Below, one piece after another: positions 7,274 through 16,728 of a stretch of DNA of 64,000 bases; the stretch's first letter is position 1; every line of letters starts with the position of its first letter. Source of the DNA: Neisseriaceae bacterium PsAf (GTDB lineage Bacteria > Pseudomonadota > Gammaproteobacteria > Burkholderiales > Neisseriaceae). The position numbers and the translations under genes are program-made. Below the pieces are notes generated by a model. It was not told the DNA's origin. It did no database searches and worked only from the letters and a program-made list of their open reading frames with translations. The stretch is taken from positions 62,001 to 126,000 of the forward strand of contig WNLJ01000031.1 in the NCBI GenBank assembly GCA_017114885.1, read 5' to 3'.

Positions 7274-9760
7274 TTAGAATACAAACCTATCAAGTAAATT
7301 TTCATCATATTGATTAAGTTCCATATCAAAATCATCTACCATAATAACATAGCGTTTTAATTTTCTTGATTCTGATACATCATTAAATTCTTGCTGTGTT
7401 ATCCAGCCTTTATCAAGAGCTTCTTGTAAACGATTTCGAGGAGAGAATGTTTCAAATTTATCTTCACGTTCAATCTTACGCAATTTCTTCTCAACTGGTT
7501 CAGATTTGATAACGGCCTCACGTGCATGAACAAGTAACTTGGTATAGTTTTCTTTTTCATCTTCTTGACCAACGTACAAACCTTGGGCAATACGTCTCGC
7601 TGTAGGCCCATCTTCCATCATTAAAGTAGATACTTTAGAGCCTAAATCATCACTAGGACCATGTAATCTTTTACCGAAAGGTAAGATTAACAATCTGGCA
7701 ATAAAAGCAACAAAACGATTTGGTAGGTTTCTAATAACCTCATCTAAAGCAGTTTCGGCTTCACTCAAAGCTCTTTCAACAGAGTATTGTAGCAATGGAA
7801 TGTCTTCCTTAGGACTACCATCTCTTTCAAAACGTTTTAATGCAGCAGTCGCTAAATATAAATTACTAACAACATCACCCAAACGACCCGAAATCTTCTC
7901 CTTGAATTTTAAACTACCACCAAGACTACCCATTGTCATATCAACTAAAGTCATAAAGTTGGCACTTAGACGAGTAACCTTTTTGTAGTAAGGAGCCACA
8001 GCACCTGAACGTGGTGAGCTAGCAAATACCCCATTAGTCAAGCTTAACCAGAAACTACGGCTTACGTTGACTAAAACAAAATGTAAGTGTCCAGATAAAG
8101 CTTTATCAAAAGCAGCTGCATCATTTTCTGCTGCCGCTGTCATCTCTTTTAACACATATGGATGGCAACGAATAGCCCCTTGACCAAATATCATAAGTGT
8201 ACGAGTCAAGATATTGGCACCTTCCACTGTGATAGAAATCGGAATTGCTTGATAAGCACTAGCTAATGGATTTCTAGGTCCTAAAACAACTGTTCTACCA
8301 CCATGAATATCCATAGCATCATTAACCGATTGACGACCTTGTTCCGTTAAGTGATATTTTAGAATCGCTGAAATAACACTTGGATTTTCACCCATATCCA
8401 AGGCAACTAAAGCTAAATCTTGAGCTGCTTCCGAAATATAAGCATTGGCCGCAATTCTTGCTAAAGCTTCACCTACCCCATCAAAACGACCGATTGCCAA
8501 ACCAAATTGATCACGAACTCTAGAATAAAGAGCAGTTGCGTAAGCACTCGCTTTAGAAGCGGTTACACCACTAGCAGGTAGAGAAATACAACGACCAATT
8601 GATAAACATTCCATCAACATTGGCCAGCCTTTACCAGCTCTTTCAACACCACCAATAATCCAATCAATAGGAATAAATACATCAGTACCACAAGTAGGAC
8701 CATTCATAAATGGACTTCCAATTGGATAATGACGGCGTCCAATATTCACACCCTCATGTTTGGTAGGAACCAAAGCAAGTGTAATACCAATATCTTTTTT
8801 ACCACCAAACTGATCTCCTAATAAACCATCTGGGTCATACATCTTAAAAGCCAAACCCAAGACAGTCGCTACTGGAGCTAAAGTAATCCAGCGTTTTTCC
8901 CAAGAAATACGGATTCCTAATGCATCCTTATGTTCTTCTCCAGTAATTGGATCAACATAATCACCCTTACATACTACGCCATAGTCAGGAATACCACCTG
9001 CATCAGAACCCGCATGAGGGCTTGTTAATGCAAAACAAGGAATTTCTTCACCACCTGCTAGACGAGGTAAATAATAATCTTTTTGTTCTTGTGTACCATA
9101 ATGTTGTAACAGTTCACCAGGGCCTAAAGAGTTAGGAACCATAACAGTAACACCTGCAGTAGCAGAACGACTGTTTAATTTTCTTAATACTTGGGTATGT
9201 GCGTATTGAGAAAATTCCAATCCGCCATATTGTTTTTTAATAATCATACCCCAAATACCAATATCTTTAATTTTTTGCCAAACTTCAGGAGGAAGATTTT
9301 TTGTATGATGAGTTACTTCCCATTCATCAATCATTGAGCACAATTCTTCCACAGGACCATCAATAAATGCTTGTTCCTCTTCTGTTAATTTAGGATCTGG
9401 ATAATTTAATAATACTTGATAATCAGGTTTTCCAGAAAATAGTTGTCCATCCCACCAGACAGTTCCTGAATCAATTGCAGCTTGTTCCGTCTCAGAAATC
9501 GCTGGCGATACTTTCTTAAAGATGTCAAATATTTTATCTGAAACTGCACGACGAACAGGTTCGAACGTTGTAACAACTGCTATGACAATTAAAACTACGT
9601 ATAAAAGGTAGTGAACCCAAGTAGCACCATCACCGACAGCAAGTTGGCCAACCAAAACGCCCAACAACCCTGCTACTGCAATGATAATACCTCTAGCTCC
9701 TACATATGCTGTTATTCCTACGAATAACAACATCAATACAATGCTTGCTAAAATACTCAT
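7274..9760 (-). CDS. fadE: Acyl-CoA dehydrogenase FadE
   Basis: FadE is a flavoprotein that introduces the trans-2 double bond into acyl-CoA, the first step of beta-oxidation. It has 828 residues, close to the long FadE type (about 814 in E. coli). Hydrophobic N-terminal segments at about 1-65 suggest membrane attachment. The dehydrogenase core follows, with KQYGGLEFSQYAHTQ, the FAD/substrate stretch FALTSPHAGSDAG and TVEGANILTRTLMIFGQGA near 510-535, which holds the probable catalytic glutamate. A FadE-type C-terminal extension makes up the rest. AAGGAG lies seven bases before the ATG. It heads the fad cluster, and the 617-base upstream gap carries a candidate promoter and palindrome. Confidence 0.95.
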   Translation of the reverse strand: MSILASIVLMLLFVGITAYVGARGIIIAVAGLLGVLVGQLAVGDGATWVHYLLYVVLIVIAVVTTFEPVRRAVSDKIFDIFKKVSPAISETEQAAIDSGTVWWDGQLFSGKPDYQVLLNYPDPKLTEEEQAFIDGPVEELCSMIDEWEVTHHTKNLPPEVWQKIKDIGIWGMIIKKQYGGLEFSQYAHTQVLRKLNSRSATAGVTVMVPNSLGPGELLQHYGTQEQKDYYLPRLAGGEEIPCFALTSPHAGSDAGGIPDYGVVCKGDYVDPITGEEHKDALGIRISWEKRWITLAPVATVLGLAFKMYDPDGLLGDQFGGKKDIGITLALVPTKHEGVNIGRRHYPIGSPFMNGPTCGTDVFIPIDWIIGGVERAGKGWPMLMECLSIGRCISLPASGVTASKASAYATALYSRVRDQFGLAIGRFDGVGEALARIAANAYISEAAQDLALVALDMGENPSVISAILKYHLTEQGRQSVNDAMDIHGGRTVVLGPRNPLASAYQAIPISITVEGANILTRTLMIFGQGAIRCHPYVLKEMTAAAENDAAAFDKALSGHLHFVLVNVSRSFWLSLTNGVFASSPRSGAVAPYYKKVTRLSANFMTLVDMTMGSLGGSLKFKEKISGRLGDVVSNLYLATAALKRFERDGSPKEDIPLLQYSVERALSEAETALDEVIRNLPNRFVAFIARLLILPFGKRLHGPSDDLGSKVSTLMMEDGPTARRIAQGLYVGQEDEKENYTKLLVHAREAVIKSEPVEKKLRKIEREDKFETFSPRNRLQEALDKGWITQQEFNDVSESRKLKRYVIMVDDFDMELNQYDENLLDRFVF

Positions 9761-10001
9761 TAATGTCTCCTTACTTACATTTGCCTTTAAACCGCGCCCC
9801 CAAAACCATAAAATGATTCTCTAATGCGCAACCAGCAATATATTTATCCCTAATAATTACTAAAAATAAATAGATTACTTTTATTATTTTTATTCAACTC
9901 AAAACAACCAAAAACAAACGACGATCATTCTAAATCTTCAATATTGCGCTTATAGCTTGTGTTTCATAACATCTTGAATATCAAATTAATACCTTATCAT
10001 T

Positions 10002-10029
10002 ATTTTGTTTAGTATCTACCATTTGTCAA
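10002..10029 (-). promoter_or_regulatory. Candidate sigma70 promoter for fadE
   Basis: On the minus strand a consensus -35 box TTGACA (10029-10024) is followed after 16 bases by CAAAAT (10007-10002), a 4-of-6 match to the -10 box. This would give a 5' leader of about 235 bases for fadE. The -10 match is mediocre. Confidence 0.35.
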
Positions 10030-10054
10030 TAAGAAACATTGAATTACTACTAAC

Positions 10055-10072
10055 ATTTGGTACAAACCAAAT
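10055..10072. promoter_or_regulatory. Palindrome, candidate regulator site upstream of fadE
   Basis: ATTTGGT-ACAA-ACCAAAT is a perfect inverted repeat. It lies about 26 bases upstream of the candidate fadE -35 box. It looks like a dimeric regulator operator but matches no fatty-acid regulator site that I can name with confidence. Confidence 0.35.
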
Positions 10073-10377
10073 TAAGGAAATCTAAAATTTTTAGAGTTTG
10101 AACTCACAACCATATCTGTGAATTTACTTTTAAAAAAAGAGACTGTCAAGTTACTTTTTCCCTAAAATTTTTATATTTTTACTTAAGTTATTTAAAAATT
10201 TGAAACAAAATGATTCTTCAAAATTGGATAGCTTAAAATAGATAACCTTAATTTCTTAAAATAAATATAATTTGTTCAAGAGATAGCTCTTAAAATAGTT
10301 CTTCATTTGATATTGATACACAGATAATGAACTATCCGGGTTCTCTTATAATAGTAAGCTGATTGATTATTGGTATT

Positions 10378-11140
10378 TTATTCAATAATCTGAATAAGGG
10401 TAAAGTTATCTCGACCAAAATATTTACTTATTTTAGAACCTAGAGGGGTATAAAAAACCCAAGAAAATGCCAGTAATGCAACTACCGTACCACCAATATA
10501 ATTATCAGATGCCCAATGAGCACCACCGATTAATCTAGGAATCATTAGGAAAATAGCCACTAACCAAATAAGTATTTTTTGCCAGTATTGAGATGAAAAA
10601 TGAAAAAAGAAAGATGCAGATAACATTAATACGGCTGCATGATCCCCAGGAAAGCTTCTTTTCGAACCATCTTTCACTCCTAAAAGATAACCCTCCCATG
10701 GGAAATGTTCCGATAAAGAATAATGAGGAAATACATAACTTGGGCTGACATGTTGCCAGTCCATAACATAAATCACTTGATCGAAAATTATTTTTATAAT
10801 TAATTGAACTACTAACATAAAAAGAAAAATAAAAAATGCTTGTCGCACATATATTCCTTGATAAAAATATCCAGGCTTTATCAGTCAAAAAAGCAATACA
10901 AATGCAATAATTAAATCAAAAAATCGAGTATTAGTAAGTGCCCAAAAAAAAAGCCCATCCTTTATTAAGATACAATGTGCCATTTAAACTTTGGAAAATA
11001 TGCGCGTCTATTGATAAAAGATAATTATGCATGCTTGGATACGCCCAGATTGCCAGCAATAAAAAAGCAGTAATGTGACAGAATACAAATTTATTCAATT
11101 GCCATTGTTTTTTTAGTAATCCTTTTTCTTGCCTCTGCAT
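10378..11140 (-). pseudogene. PAP2-family membrane phosphatase, broken
   Basis: This is a PAP2 (type 2 phosphatidic acid phosphatase-like) membrane protein in two pieces. The 5' piece starts at the ATG at 11140, with AAGGAT eight bases upstream. It encodes two hydrophobic segments and the GWAFF stretch. A run of nine T on the coding strand (forward A-run 10944-10952) throws the frame off, and eight T would restore it to ALTNTRFFDLIIAF. In the restored frame a TGA follows at 10887-10885. After that the frame is open to the end and carries the signatures SFPGDHAA (phosphatase motif 2) and RLIGGAHWASD (motif 3, R-x5-H-x3-D). The repaired length would be about 253 residues. With a frameshift plus a nonsense codon, a functional product is unlikely. 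Family members dephosphorylate lipid A or undecaprenyl/phosphatidyl substrates; the substrate here cannot be told. Confidence 0.8.
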
Positions 11141-11429
11141 AGCCAATTATCCTTTATTTAAACGCAAACTATTTAAATATAAATTTAGCTATACTTTCTA
11201 CCATCGTAGCACTAATAAAAAAAGTCATATTCAATGAATACTTACAAAAGAATTTTTTATCTGCATAAATCTTAATTTTTAATTAAAAATAAGCTATTCG
11301 GTTAATGAATATGACCATAAATAATTAGATAATTGAACTAAGTTTAAAATCTGAAATTAAATAGTAGGTTTTTAAAGGAAATAATATAGTCTATAATCTT
11401 GGATATTAACTTTAAATTGAAGAATTAAC

Positions 11430-11951
11430 ATGGGAAACGAGCAAGAAGAAATTGTACTCAGTAAAACTAAAATGAAGCAAGAAATGCATAACTTGCAAGA
11501 CATTGGAAAAAGATTAACAACTCTTTCTAAAGAAGAAAGAGCAAAGCTTCATCTTCCTGATTCTCTGGAAGATGCCATACAAGATTATTCTAAAATTAAA
11601 TCTAAATCTAATGGTGCTAATCGCAGGCAGTTACAATTTATCGGCCGCTTGATGAGAGACTTGCCTGAGGAGAATGTACAGATTATTCTAACTTATTTTT
11701 CGATTATCGATGGCAATAATCAAAGCCATAATGCGTACATTAAACGATTAGAAAGACTTCGTGAAGAGCTTATTAACGAAGAAAATGCTTTGACAACATA
11801 CCTTAATCAACACCCAGATATAGAAGCAACTTATCTAAGAACATTGATTAGAAATTGTAAAAAAGAATTGGCTAATAATAAACCACCCAGAGCTTATCGC
11901 GAAATATTTAAATTTTTAAAGGAAGTAGAACCTTTTGATTATCAAGCATAA
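11430..11951 (+). CDS. darP: Ribosome-associated protein DarP (YjgA family)
   Basis: This helical protein of 173 residues belongs to the DarP/YjgA family, which associates with late large-subunit ribosome precursors and helps shape the peptidyl transferase centre. Family features are visible. It has an acidic N-terminus, a KQEMHNLQDIGKRLTTLSKEE helix, a central NGANRRQLQFIGRLMRDLP stretch that is the most conserved part, and a basic C-terminal helix AYREIFKFLKE. Length matches E. coli YjgA (about 183). The gene stands alone between the PAP2 remnant and trpC. Confidence 0.9.
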   Translation: MGNEQEEIVLSKTKMKQEMHNLQDIGKRLTTLSKEERAKLHLPDSLEDAIQDYSKIKSKSNGANRRQLQFIGRLMRDLPEENVQIILTYFSIIDGNNQSHNAYIKRLERLREELINEENALTTYLNQHPDIEATYLRTLIRNCKKELANNKPPRAYREIFKFLKEVEPFDYQA

Positions 11952-12061
11952 TAAATATTTTTAATCTACTAATTATTATTGACAACTGTTCATCTAGGTA
12001 ACACTCAATTATAATCAACCCTTCCTAGCGTAGAGGATAAAATAATAGAGTTTATTATTAT

Positions 12062-12853
12062 ATGGATATATTAACCACCATTAACGAAACTAAAAAGCAA
12101 GAAGTTACCTTTGCTAAAAAAAATCTTGATTTTGAAAGTTTGAAATCACAATGTCTTGATTTGCCTCCCTCACGAGATTTTTCTGGTAAGTTGTGTGATT
12201 TAGTTTCGCAGAAAAAAACGGCGATTATTGCAGAAATTAAAAAAGCAAGTCCATCCAAAGGATTGATTCGAGAAGATTTTAACCCTATCGAAATTGCTCA
12301 ATCTTATGAAAAATCAGGAGCAGTTTGCCTTTCGATTCTGACTGATAAACAGTATTTTCAAGGTGATCCTGATTATATATTACAAGTAAAAAATAAATGC
12401 TCACTACCCATTTTACGCAAAGATTTTATCATTGATTCTTACCAAATTTATCAAAGTAGGCTTTGGCAAGCAGACGCTATTTTATTGATTGCAGCTTCTT
12501 TGAGTAAAGCGCAATTGGAAGATTTTGAAGGAATTGCCTTAGAAAACGGATTATCAGTATTAATTGAATTACACGCCGAAGAAGAGTTAGAGAAAATCGA
12601 AAATTTAAAATCCAAACTGATTGGCATTAATAATAGAAATCTAAAAAATTTTGAAGTTAATATTGAACAAACTTTATTGTTAAAGCCTTCCCTTCCAAAG
12701 GATAGAGTTATTGTATGTGAAAGTGGCATTCATAACCATAGTGACATACAATACATGAGGGAACATGATGTCTATACCTTTCTTGTAGGAGAAAGCTTAA
12801 TGAGACAAAGTGACTTAGAAAATGCATTATTGGAATTAATTAATGGTAAATAG
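12062..12853 (+). CDS. trpC: Indole-3-glycerol phosphate synthase
   Basis: TrpC closes the indole ring from CdRP in tryptophan synthesis. This is a monofunctional enzyme of 263 residues. TIM-barrel motifs are all present: AEIKKASPSKG near 58-68 with the catalytic lysine, the RKDFIID lysine strand, IGINNRNL and the phosphate-binding CESGI and LVGESLM. It ends three bases before map, so the two are probably cotranscribed. No trpD, trpG or other trp gene lies next to it here, although beta- and gammaproteobacteria often cluster them. The Shine-Dalgarno before the chosen ATG is weak. Confidence 0.95.
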   Translation: MDILTTINETKKQEVTFAKKNLDFESLKSQCLDLPPSRDFSGKLCDLVSQKKTAIIAEIKKASPSKGLIREDFNPIEIAQSYEKSGAVCLSILTDKQYFQGDPDYILQVKNKCSLPILRKDFIIDSYQIYQSRLWQADAILLIAASLSKAQLEDFEGIALENGLSVLIELHAEEELEKIENLKSKLIGINNRNLKNFEVNIEQTLLLKPSLPKDRVIVCESGIHNHSDIQYMREHDVYTFLVGESLMRQSDLENALLELINGK

Positions 12854-12856
12854 AAT

Positions 12857-13633
12857 ATGAGTATTATTATTAAAAATGATGAAGAAATTGAAAAAATGAG
12901 AGTCGCTGGTCGCTTAGCGGCTGAATTATTAGATTACATTGAACCCTATATTAAACCAGGTGTTACAACTAATGAATTGAATGAACTTTGTCATAACTAT
13001 CAGGTTAATGTTCAAGGGACTATACCTGCCCCACTAAATTATGGCAATCCACCTTTTCCAAAGTCAATCTGTACCTCTGTCAATCATGTTATTTGTCATG
13101 GTATTCCTGATGATAAACCTCTTAAAAATGGAGATATTATTAATATTGATGTGACCATTATTAAAGATGGTTTCCATGGTGATACCAGTCGTATGTTTGC
13201 AGTTGGTGACATTAGTCCCTATGCAAAACGTTTAATCAAAGTAACTCATGAATGTATGATGTTAGGCATTAATGAGGTCAAACCAGGAGCAACATTAGGT
13301 GATGTTGGTTATGTTATCCAGAAACATGCCGAGGAAAGTGGTTACTCAGTAGTACGAGAATTTTGTGGACACGGTGTTGGAAGAGGTTTTCATGAAGACC
13401 CTCAGGTTTTGCACTATGGCTATAAAGGCACAGGACCTGTCTTAAAACCTGGCATGATATTTACTATTGAACCTATGATTAATCAAGGTAAACGACAATT
13501 AAGAATTCTAGGTGATCAATGGACTGCAGTCACCAAAGATCGTTCTTTATCCGCTCAATGGGAACATGAAGTTCTCGTCACAGATGATGGTTATGAAATT
13601 CTCACTATATCGCCTAAATATGGCAAACCTTAA
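12857..13633 (+). CDS. map: Methionine aminopeptidase, type I
   Basis: Map removes the initiator methionine from nascent proteins. The protein is 258 residues long, the usual length for type I enzymes. The metal ligands are recognisable in INIDVTIIKDGFHGDTSR (two aspartates), GHGVGRGFHEDP (histidine), FTIEPMI (glutamate) and WEHEVLVT (glutamate). It starts three bases after the trpC stop codon, so translation may be coupled. Pairing with trpC is unusual, since in many proteobacteria map sits beside rpsB or glnD. Confidence 0.97.
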   Translation: MSIIIKNDEEIEKMRVAGRLAAELLDYIEPYIKPGVTTNELNELCHNYQVNVQGTIPAPLNYGNPPFPKSICTSVNHVICHGIPDDKPLKNGDIINIDVTIIKDGFHGDTSRMFAVGDISPYAKRLIKVTHECMMLGINEVKPGATLGDVGYVIQKHAEESGYSVVREFCGHGVGRGFHEDPQVLHYGYKGTGPVLKPGMIFTIEPMINQGKRQLRILGDQWTAVTKDRSLSAQWEHEVLVTDDGYEILTISPKYGKP

Positions 13634-13689
13634 TAAATTAATATTATTGATATTAAACGATAATTACTATAGATGAATTGCCCTTAAGT

Positions 13690-13722
13690 ATACTTGACTA
13701 ATTTAATCGGGTATATTAAAAT
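13690..13722 (+). promoter_or_regulatory. iscR promoter with IscR type 1 operator
   Basis: Positions 13690-13714 match the described 25-base IscR type 1 site (ATASYYGACTRWWWYAGTCRRSTAT) at 24 of 25 positions; only position 17 differs (A for G). The site embeds the -35 box TTGACT (13694-13699), which is followed after 17 bases by TAAAAT (13717-13722). Holo-IscR binding here would block RNA polymerase, the classic negative feedback of the isc operon. Confidence 0.85.
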
Positions 13723-13772
13723 TTAAACCAGGATTAAGAGTATTTACTTATTTAACTAAAGAGTGTGATTTT

Positions 13773-14234
13773 ATGAAGTTAACAACTAAAGGTAGAAATG
13801 CTGTAACCGCGATGTTGGATTTGTGTGTTTATTCACAGAATCAACCAGTCAATTTAAATTCAATCTATGAAAGACAGAATATTACAGTTAATTATCTAGA
13901 ACAAATTTTTATTAAATTACGTCGCGCTGGTTTAGTTAAAAGTATCAGAGGGCCTGGTGGTGGCTATGTTCTTAGCAGAGATCCTAGTGAAATTAAGATC
14001 GCAGAAATAATTAATACTGTTGAGGATAATTTAAAAGTCACTCAATGTGATGGATTAGAGAATTGTCGCGATGGTGAGAGGTGTATTGGGCATGATTTGT
14101 GGTGTGGCCTAGAAAAATTACTGGATGATTTTTTATATAGTTATTCACTTTATGATGCCGCCTGCCCTAATCTAGCCTCTAAAAAGAATCAAGAAATAGA
14201 ACTTATGAATTATCAATATAACAATAATAATTAG
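13773..14234 (+). CDS. iscR: Fe-S cluster-sensing repressor IscR
   Basis: IscR is an Rrf2-family transcription factor that senses [2Fe-2S] clusters and represses the isc operon when clusters are plentiful. The protein is 153 residues long. The N-terminal winged helix runs from MKLTTKGRNAV through IRGPGGGYVLSR. The cluster ligands are Cys92, Cys98, Cys104 and His107, at the same numbers as in E. coli. It heads the isc operon, and its own operator is visible about 60 bases upstream. It ends 18 bases before the preferred iscS start. Confidence 0.96.
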   Translation: MKLTTKGRNAVTAMLDLCVYSQNQPVNLNSIYERQNITVNYLEQIFIKLRRAGLVKSIRGPGGGYVLSRDPSEIKIAEIINTVEDNLKVTQCDGLENCRDGERCIGHDLWCGLEKLLDDFLYSYSLYDAACPNLASKKNQEIELMNYQYNNNN

Positions 14235-14252
14235 AACACAATGGAGACCATT

Positions 14253-15464
14253 ATGAGTATTAAGCTTCCTATTTATCTAGACAATGCAGCCACTACAAGA
14301 GTAGACCCTAGGGTAACAGAAAAAATGGTTCCCTATCTCTCAGAAATTTATGGGAATCCAGCAAGTAGCAGTCATGAATTTGGCTGGGTGGCAGAAGAAG
14401 CTGTGGAAAAAGCAAGACAACAAATTGCAGACCTAATCAACTGTGACAGCAAAGAGATTATTTTCACATCTGGAGCAACAGAATCTGATAATTTAGCACT
14501 CAAGGGAGCTGCTCAATTTTATCAAAAAAAAGGCAAGCATTTAATTACCGTTAAAACGGAACATAAAGCGGTATTAGATACTATGAGAGAACTTGAAAGA
14601 GAAGGTTTTGAGGTCACTTACTTAGATGTAGATGAACATGGTTTATTAGATTTGAATAGCTTGAAAAATGCTATCAAAGAAGACACTATTCTGGTTTCTG
14701 TCATGTGGGTTAATAATGAAATTGGTGTCATTCAAGATATAGATGCTATAGGTGAGCTTTGTCGTGAAAATAAAATTATTTTTCATGTGGATGCTACTCA
14801 AGCTTGTGGCAAAATTCCTATTGACTTACAAAAAAGTAAAGTTGATTTAATGAGTATGAGTGCTCACAAGATTCATGGACCTAAAGGGATTGGTGCTTTA
14901 TTTGTACGCCGCAAACCTAGAGTTCGCCTAAATGCACAAATGCATGGCGGTGGTCATGAAAGAGGTTTTAGAAGTGGCACTCTTCCAACACACCAAATCG
15001 TAGGCATGGGTGAAGCTTACCGCATTGCTAAAGAAGAAATGGCTCAAGATTATGACAAAGCTTTATTATTACGTAATTTGTTTTTAAGTGAGATTAAAGA
15101 TATTGAGCAAGTTTATATTAATGGCGATTTGAACCGAAGATTACCTCATAATATTAACGTTAGTTTTAACTTTGTAGAGGGTGAAAGTTTGATTATGGCG
15201 GTTAAAGAACTTGCTGTATCAAGTGGTTCTGCTTGTACTTCTGCTAGTTTGGAACCATCGTATGTATTAAGAGCATTGGGTAGGAATGATGAATTAGCTC
15301 ATAGTTCATTGAGAATTTCTCTTAGTCGTTTTACGACGGAAGAGGAAATTATCTATGCAGCAAATCTAATCAAAGAAAAAGTAGCAAAATTAAGGGAGCT
15401 TTCCCCTCTATGGGAAATGTACCAAGAAGGAATTGATTTAGATACTGTTCAATGGGCAGAATAA
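14253..15464 (+). CDS. iscS: Cysteine desulfurase IscS
   Basis: This PLP enzyme converts cysteine to alanine and hands the sulfur to IscU and to tRNA-modifying enzymes. It has 403 residues against 404 in E. coli. It shows His104 in the KTEHKAV stretch, the PLP lysine in [12 protein letters not shown] (about 206) and the mobile active-site loop cysteine in [13 protein letters not shown] (about 328). The start is the ATG at 14253, which has GGAG six bases upstream. An in-frame ATG at 14241 overlaps that Shine-Dalgarno and would add METI. It is the second gene of the isc operon. Confidence 0.97.
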   Translation: MSIKLPIYLDNAATTRVDPRVTEKMVPYLSEIYGNPASSSHEFGWVAEEAVEKARQQIADLINCDSKEIIFTSGATESDNLALKGAAQFYQKKGKHLITVKTEHKAVLDTMRELEREGFEVTYLDVDEHGLLDLNSLKNAIKEDTILVSVMWVNNEIGVIQDIDAIGELCRENKIIFHVDATQACGKIPIDLQKSKVDLMSMSAHKIHGPKGIGALFVRRKPRVRLNAQMHGGGHERGFRSGTLPTHQIVGMGEAYRIAKEEMAQDYDKALLLRNLFLSEIKDIEQVYINGDLNRRLPHNINVSFNFVEGESLIMAVKELAVSSGSACTSASLEPSYVLRALGRNDELAHSSLRISLSRFTTEEEIIYAANLIKEKVAKLRELSPLWEMYQEGIDLDTVQWAE

Positions 15465-15490
15465 TAATTAAATAATTTAAGGAGATTAAT

Positions 15491-15874
15491 ATGGCTTATA
15501 GTGAAAAAGTCATTGCCCACTACGAAAATCCTAGAAATGTAGGATCTTTAGATAAAAATGATACCCATGTAGGTACTGGGATGGTTGGTGCACCTGCTTG
15601 TGGTGACGTGATGAAATTGCAAATAAAAGTAAATGATGATGGTGTTATCGAAGACGCTAAGTTTAAAACTTATGGTTGTGGTTCCGCCATTGCTTCTTCT
15701 TCTTTAATTACAGAATGGGTCAAAGGAAAGTCAATTGATGAGGCTTTGGCCATAAAAAATAGTGCCATTGCAGAAGAATTAGCCCTACCTCCTGTTAAAA
15801 TCCACTGTTCAATTTTAGCAGAAGATGCCATCAAAGCAGCTGTTAACGATTATAAAAATAAAAATAATTCCTAA
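15491..15874 (+). CDS. iscU: Fe-S cluster scaffold IscU
   Basis: IscU is the scaffold on which [2Fe-2S] clusters are assembled from IscS-derived sulfur. It has 127 residues. The three cluster cysteines Cys37 (APACGD), Cys63 (YGCGSA) and Cys106 (IHCSIL) and the LPPVK motif (99-103) read by the HscA chaperone are all present. A strong AAGGAG precedes the ATG. It follows iscS by 26 bases. Confidence 0.97.
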   Translation: MAYSEKVIAHYENPRNVGSLDKNDTHVGTGMVGAPACGDVMKLQIKVNDDGVIEDAKFKTYGCGSAIASSSLITEWVKGKSIDEALAIKNSAIAEELALPPVKIHCSILAEDAIKAAVNDYKNKNNS

Positions 15875-15893
15875 TTATTAAGGGGGTCATTCA

Positions 15894-16214
15894 ATGATTA
15901 CTTTATCAGAAACTGCAGCTAACCATGTTAAAAAATACTTAAACTCTCGTGGCAAAGGCGAAGGTATTCGAATTGGTGTACGCACCAGTGGCTGTTCTGG
16001 TATGGCTTATACTCTAGAGTTTGTGGATACACCATTAGATGAAGATCTTTCTTTTGAAAGTTACGGCGTTAAAGTATTTGTTGACCCTAAGAGTCTTATT
16101 TATTTAGACGGAACAGAGCTAGATTTTCAAAAAGAAGGCTTACAAGAAGGATTTAAATTTATTAATCCTAATGTTAAAAACGAATGTGGCTGTGGTGAAA
16201 GTTTCCACGTTTAG
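15894..16214 (+). CDS. iscA: A-type Fe-S carrier IscA
   Basis: IscA is an A-type carrier that passes clusters on to target apoproteins, especially [4Fe-4S] proteins. It has 106 residues with the three conserved cysteines: Cys34 in TSGCSGMAY, and Cys98 and Cys100 in [14 protein letters not shown] lies upstream of the ATG. It sits 19 bases after iscU and 6 before hscB. Confidence 0.95.
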   Translation: MITLSETAANHVKKYLNSRGKGEGIRIGVRTSGCSGMAYTLEFVDTPLDEDLSFESYGVKVFVDPKSLIYLDGTELDFQKEGLQEGFKFINPNVKNECGCGESFHV

Positions 16215-16220
16215 GACAAA

Positions 16221-16727
16221 ATGAATTATTTTGAAATTTTAAAATTTCCAATTGACTATGATCTTTCCTTGGATTATTTAGAGTCCCAATTTCAAAAATT
16301 GGCAACACTTTATCATCCAGACAGAGTGGCCTCTCTATCTGCTTTTGAAAAAAAGCAGTATATGCAGATGTTTACTACTTTAAACGATGCTTATCAAACA
16401 TTAAAAAATCCAATTTCTAGAGCTGAGTACATCCTCTCTTTGAATAATATTGAATACGATTCTGAAAAGACGTTCCAATATGACCCAGAATTGCTAGAAT
16501 CCCAAATGTTATTCCGAGAAAAAATAGACGATGCTCAAAATTTAGCTGATTTAGTACCCATTGTAGAAGAAATCGAGACAAATTTGTCTTCTCTCTTTGT
16601 GGATATTGCTTCGTCTATTTCTAGTAAATCTTGGGATAAAGTTACTGCATTGATTGATAAGGCAAAATTTTTTGATAAGCTTTTAGTAGCAACGCAACAA
16701 AAACAAACCCTTTTAGAAAAAGAATAA
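16221..16727 (+). CDS. hscB: Co-chaperone HscB
   Basis: This J-domain co-chaperone delivers IscU to HscA and stimulates its ATPase. It has 168 residues. The N-terminal J domain has the HPD motif in LYHPDRVAS (about 31-39) followed by [19 protein letters not shown] three-helix C-terminal domain binds IscU. It starts six bases after iscA and ends one base before hscA, so translation of the pair is probably coupled. Confidence 0.95.
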   Translation: MNYFEILKFPIDYDLSLDYLESQFQKLATLYHPDRVASLSAFEKKQYMQMFTTLNDAYQTLKNPISRAEYILSLNNIEYDSEKTFQYDPELLESQMLFREKIDDAQNLADLVPIVEEIETNLSSLFVDIASSISSKSWDKVTALIDKAKFFDKLLVATQQKQTLLEKE

Positions 16728-16728
16728 T

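Larger units (their letters stand above)
9761..10377. other. Gene-free region upstream of fadE
   Basis: No coding sequence or RNA gene is recognisable in these 617 bases. The region is strongly AT-rich. It holds a candidate fadE promoter on the minus strand near 10002-10029 and a perfect 7+4+7 palindrome at 10055-10072. The half nearest the PAP2 remnant shows nothing identifiable. Confidence 0.6.

Noticed and set aside
9761-10377. Possible insertion-sequence remnant (agagactgtcaagttact-like stretch near 10138)
   Set aside because: No transposase fragment, paired inverted repeat or target duplication could be found in the surrounding 600 bases.
10535-10888. Overlapping 117-codon frame on the minus strand within the PAP2 locus
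   Set aside because: It reads the PAP2 sequence in a non-coding frame; the conserved phosphatase motifs are in the other frame.
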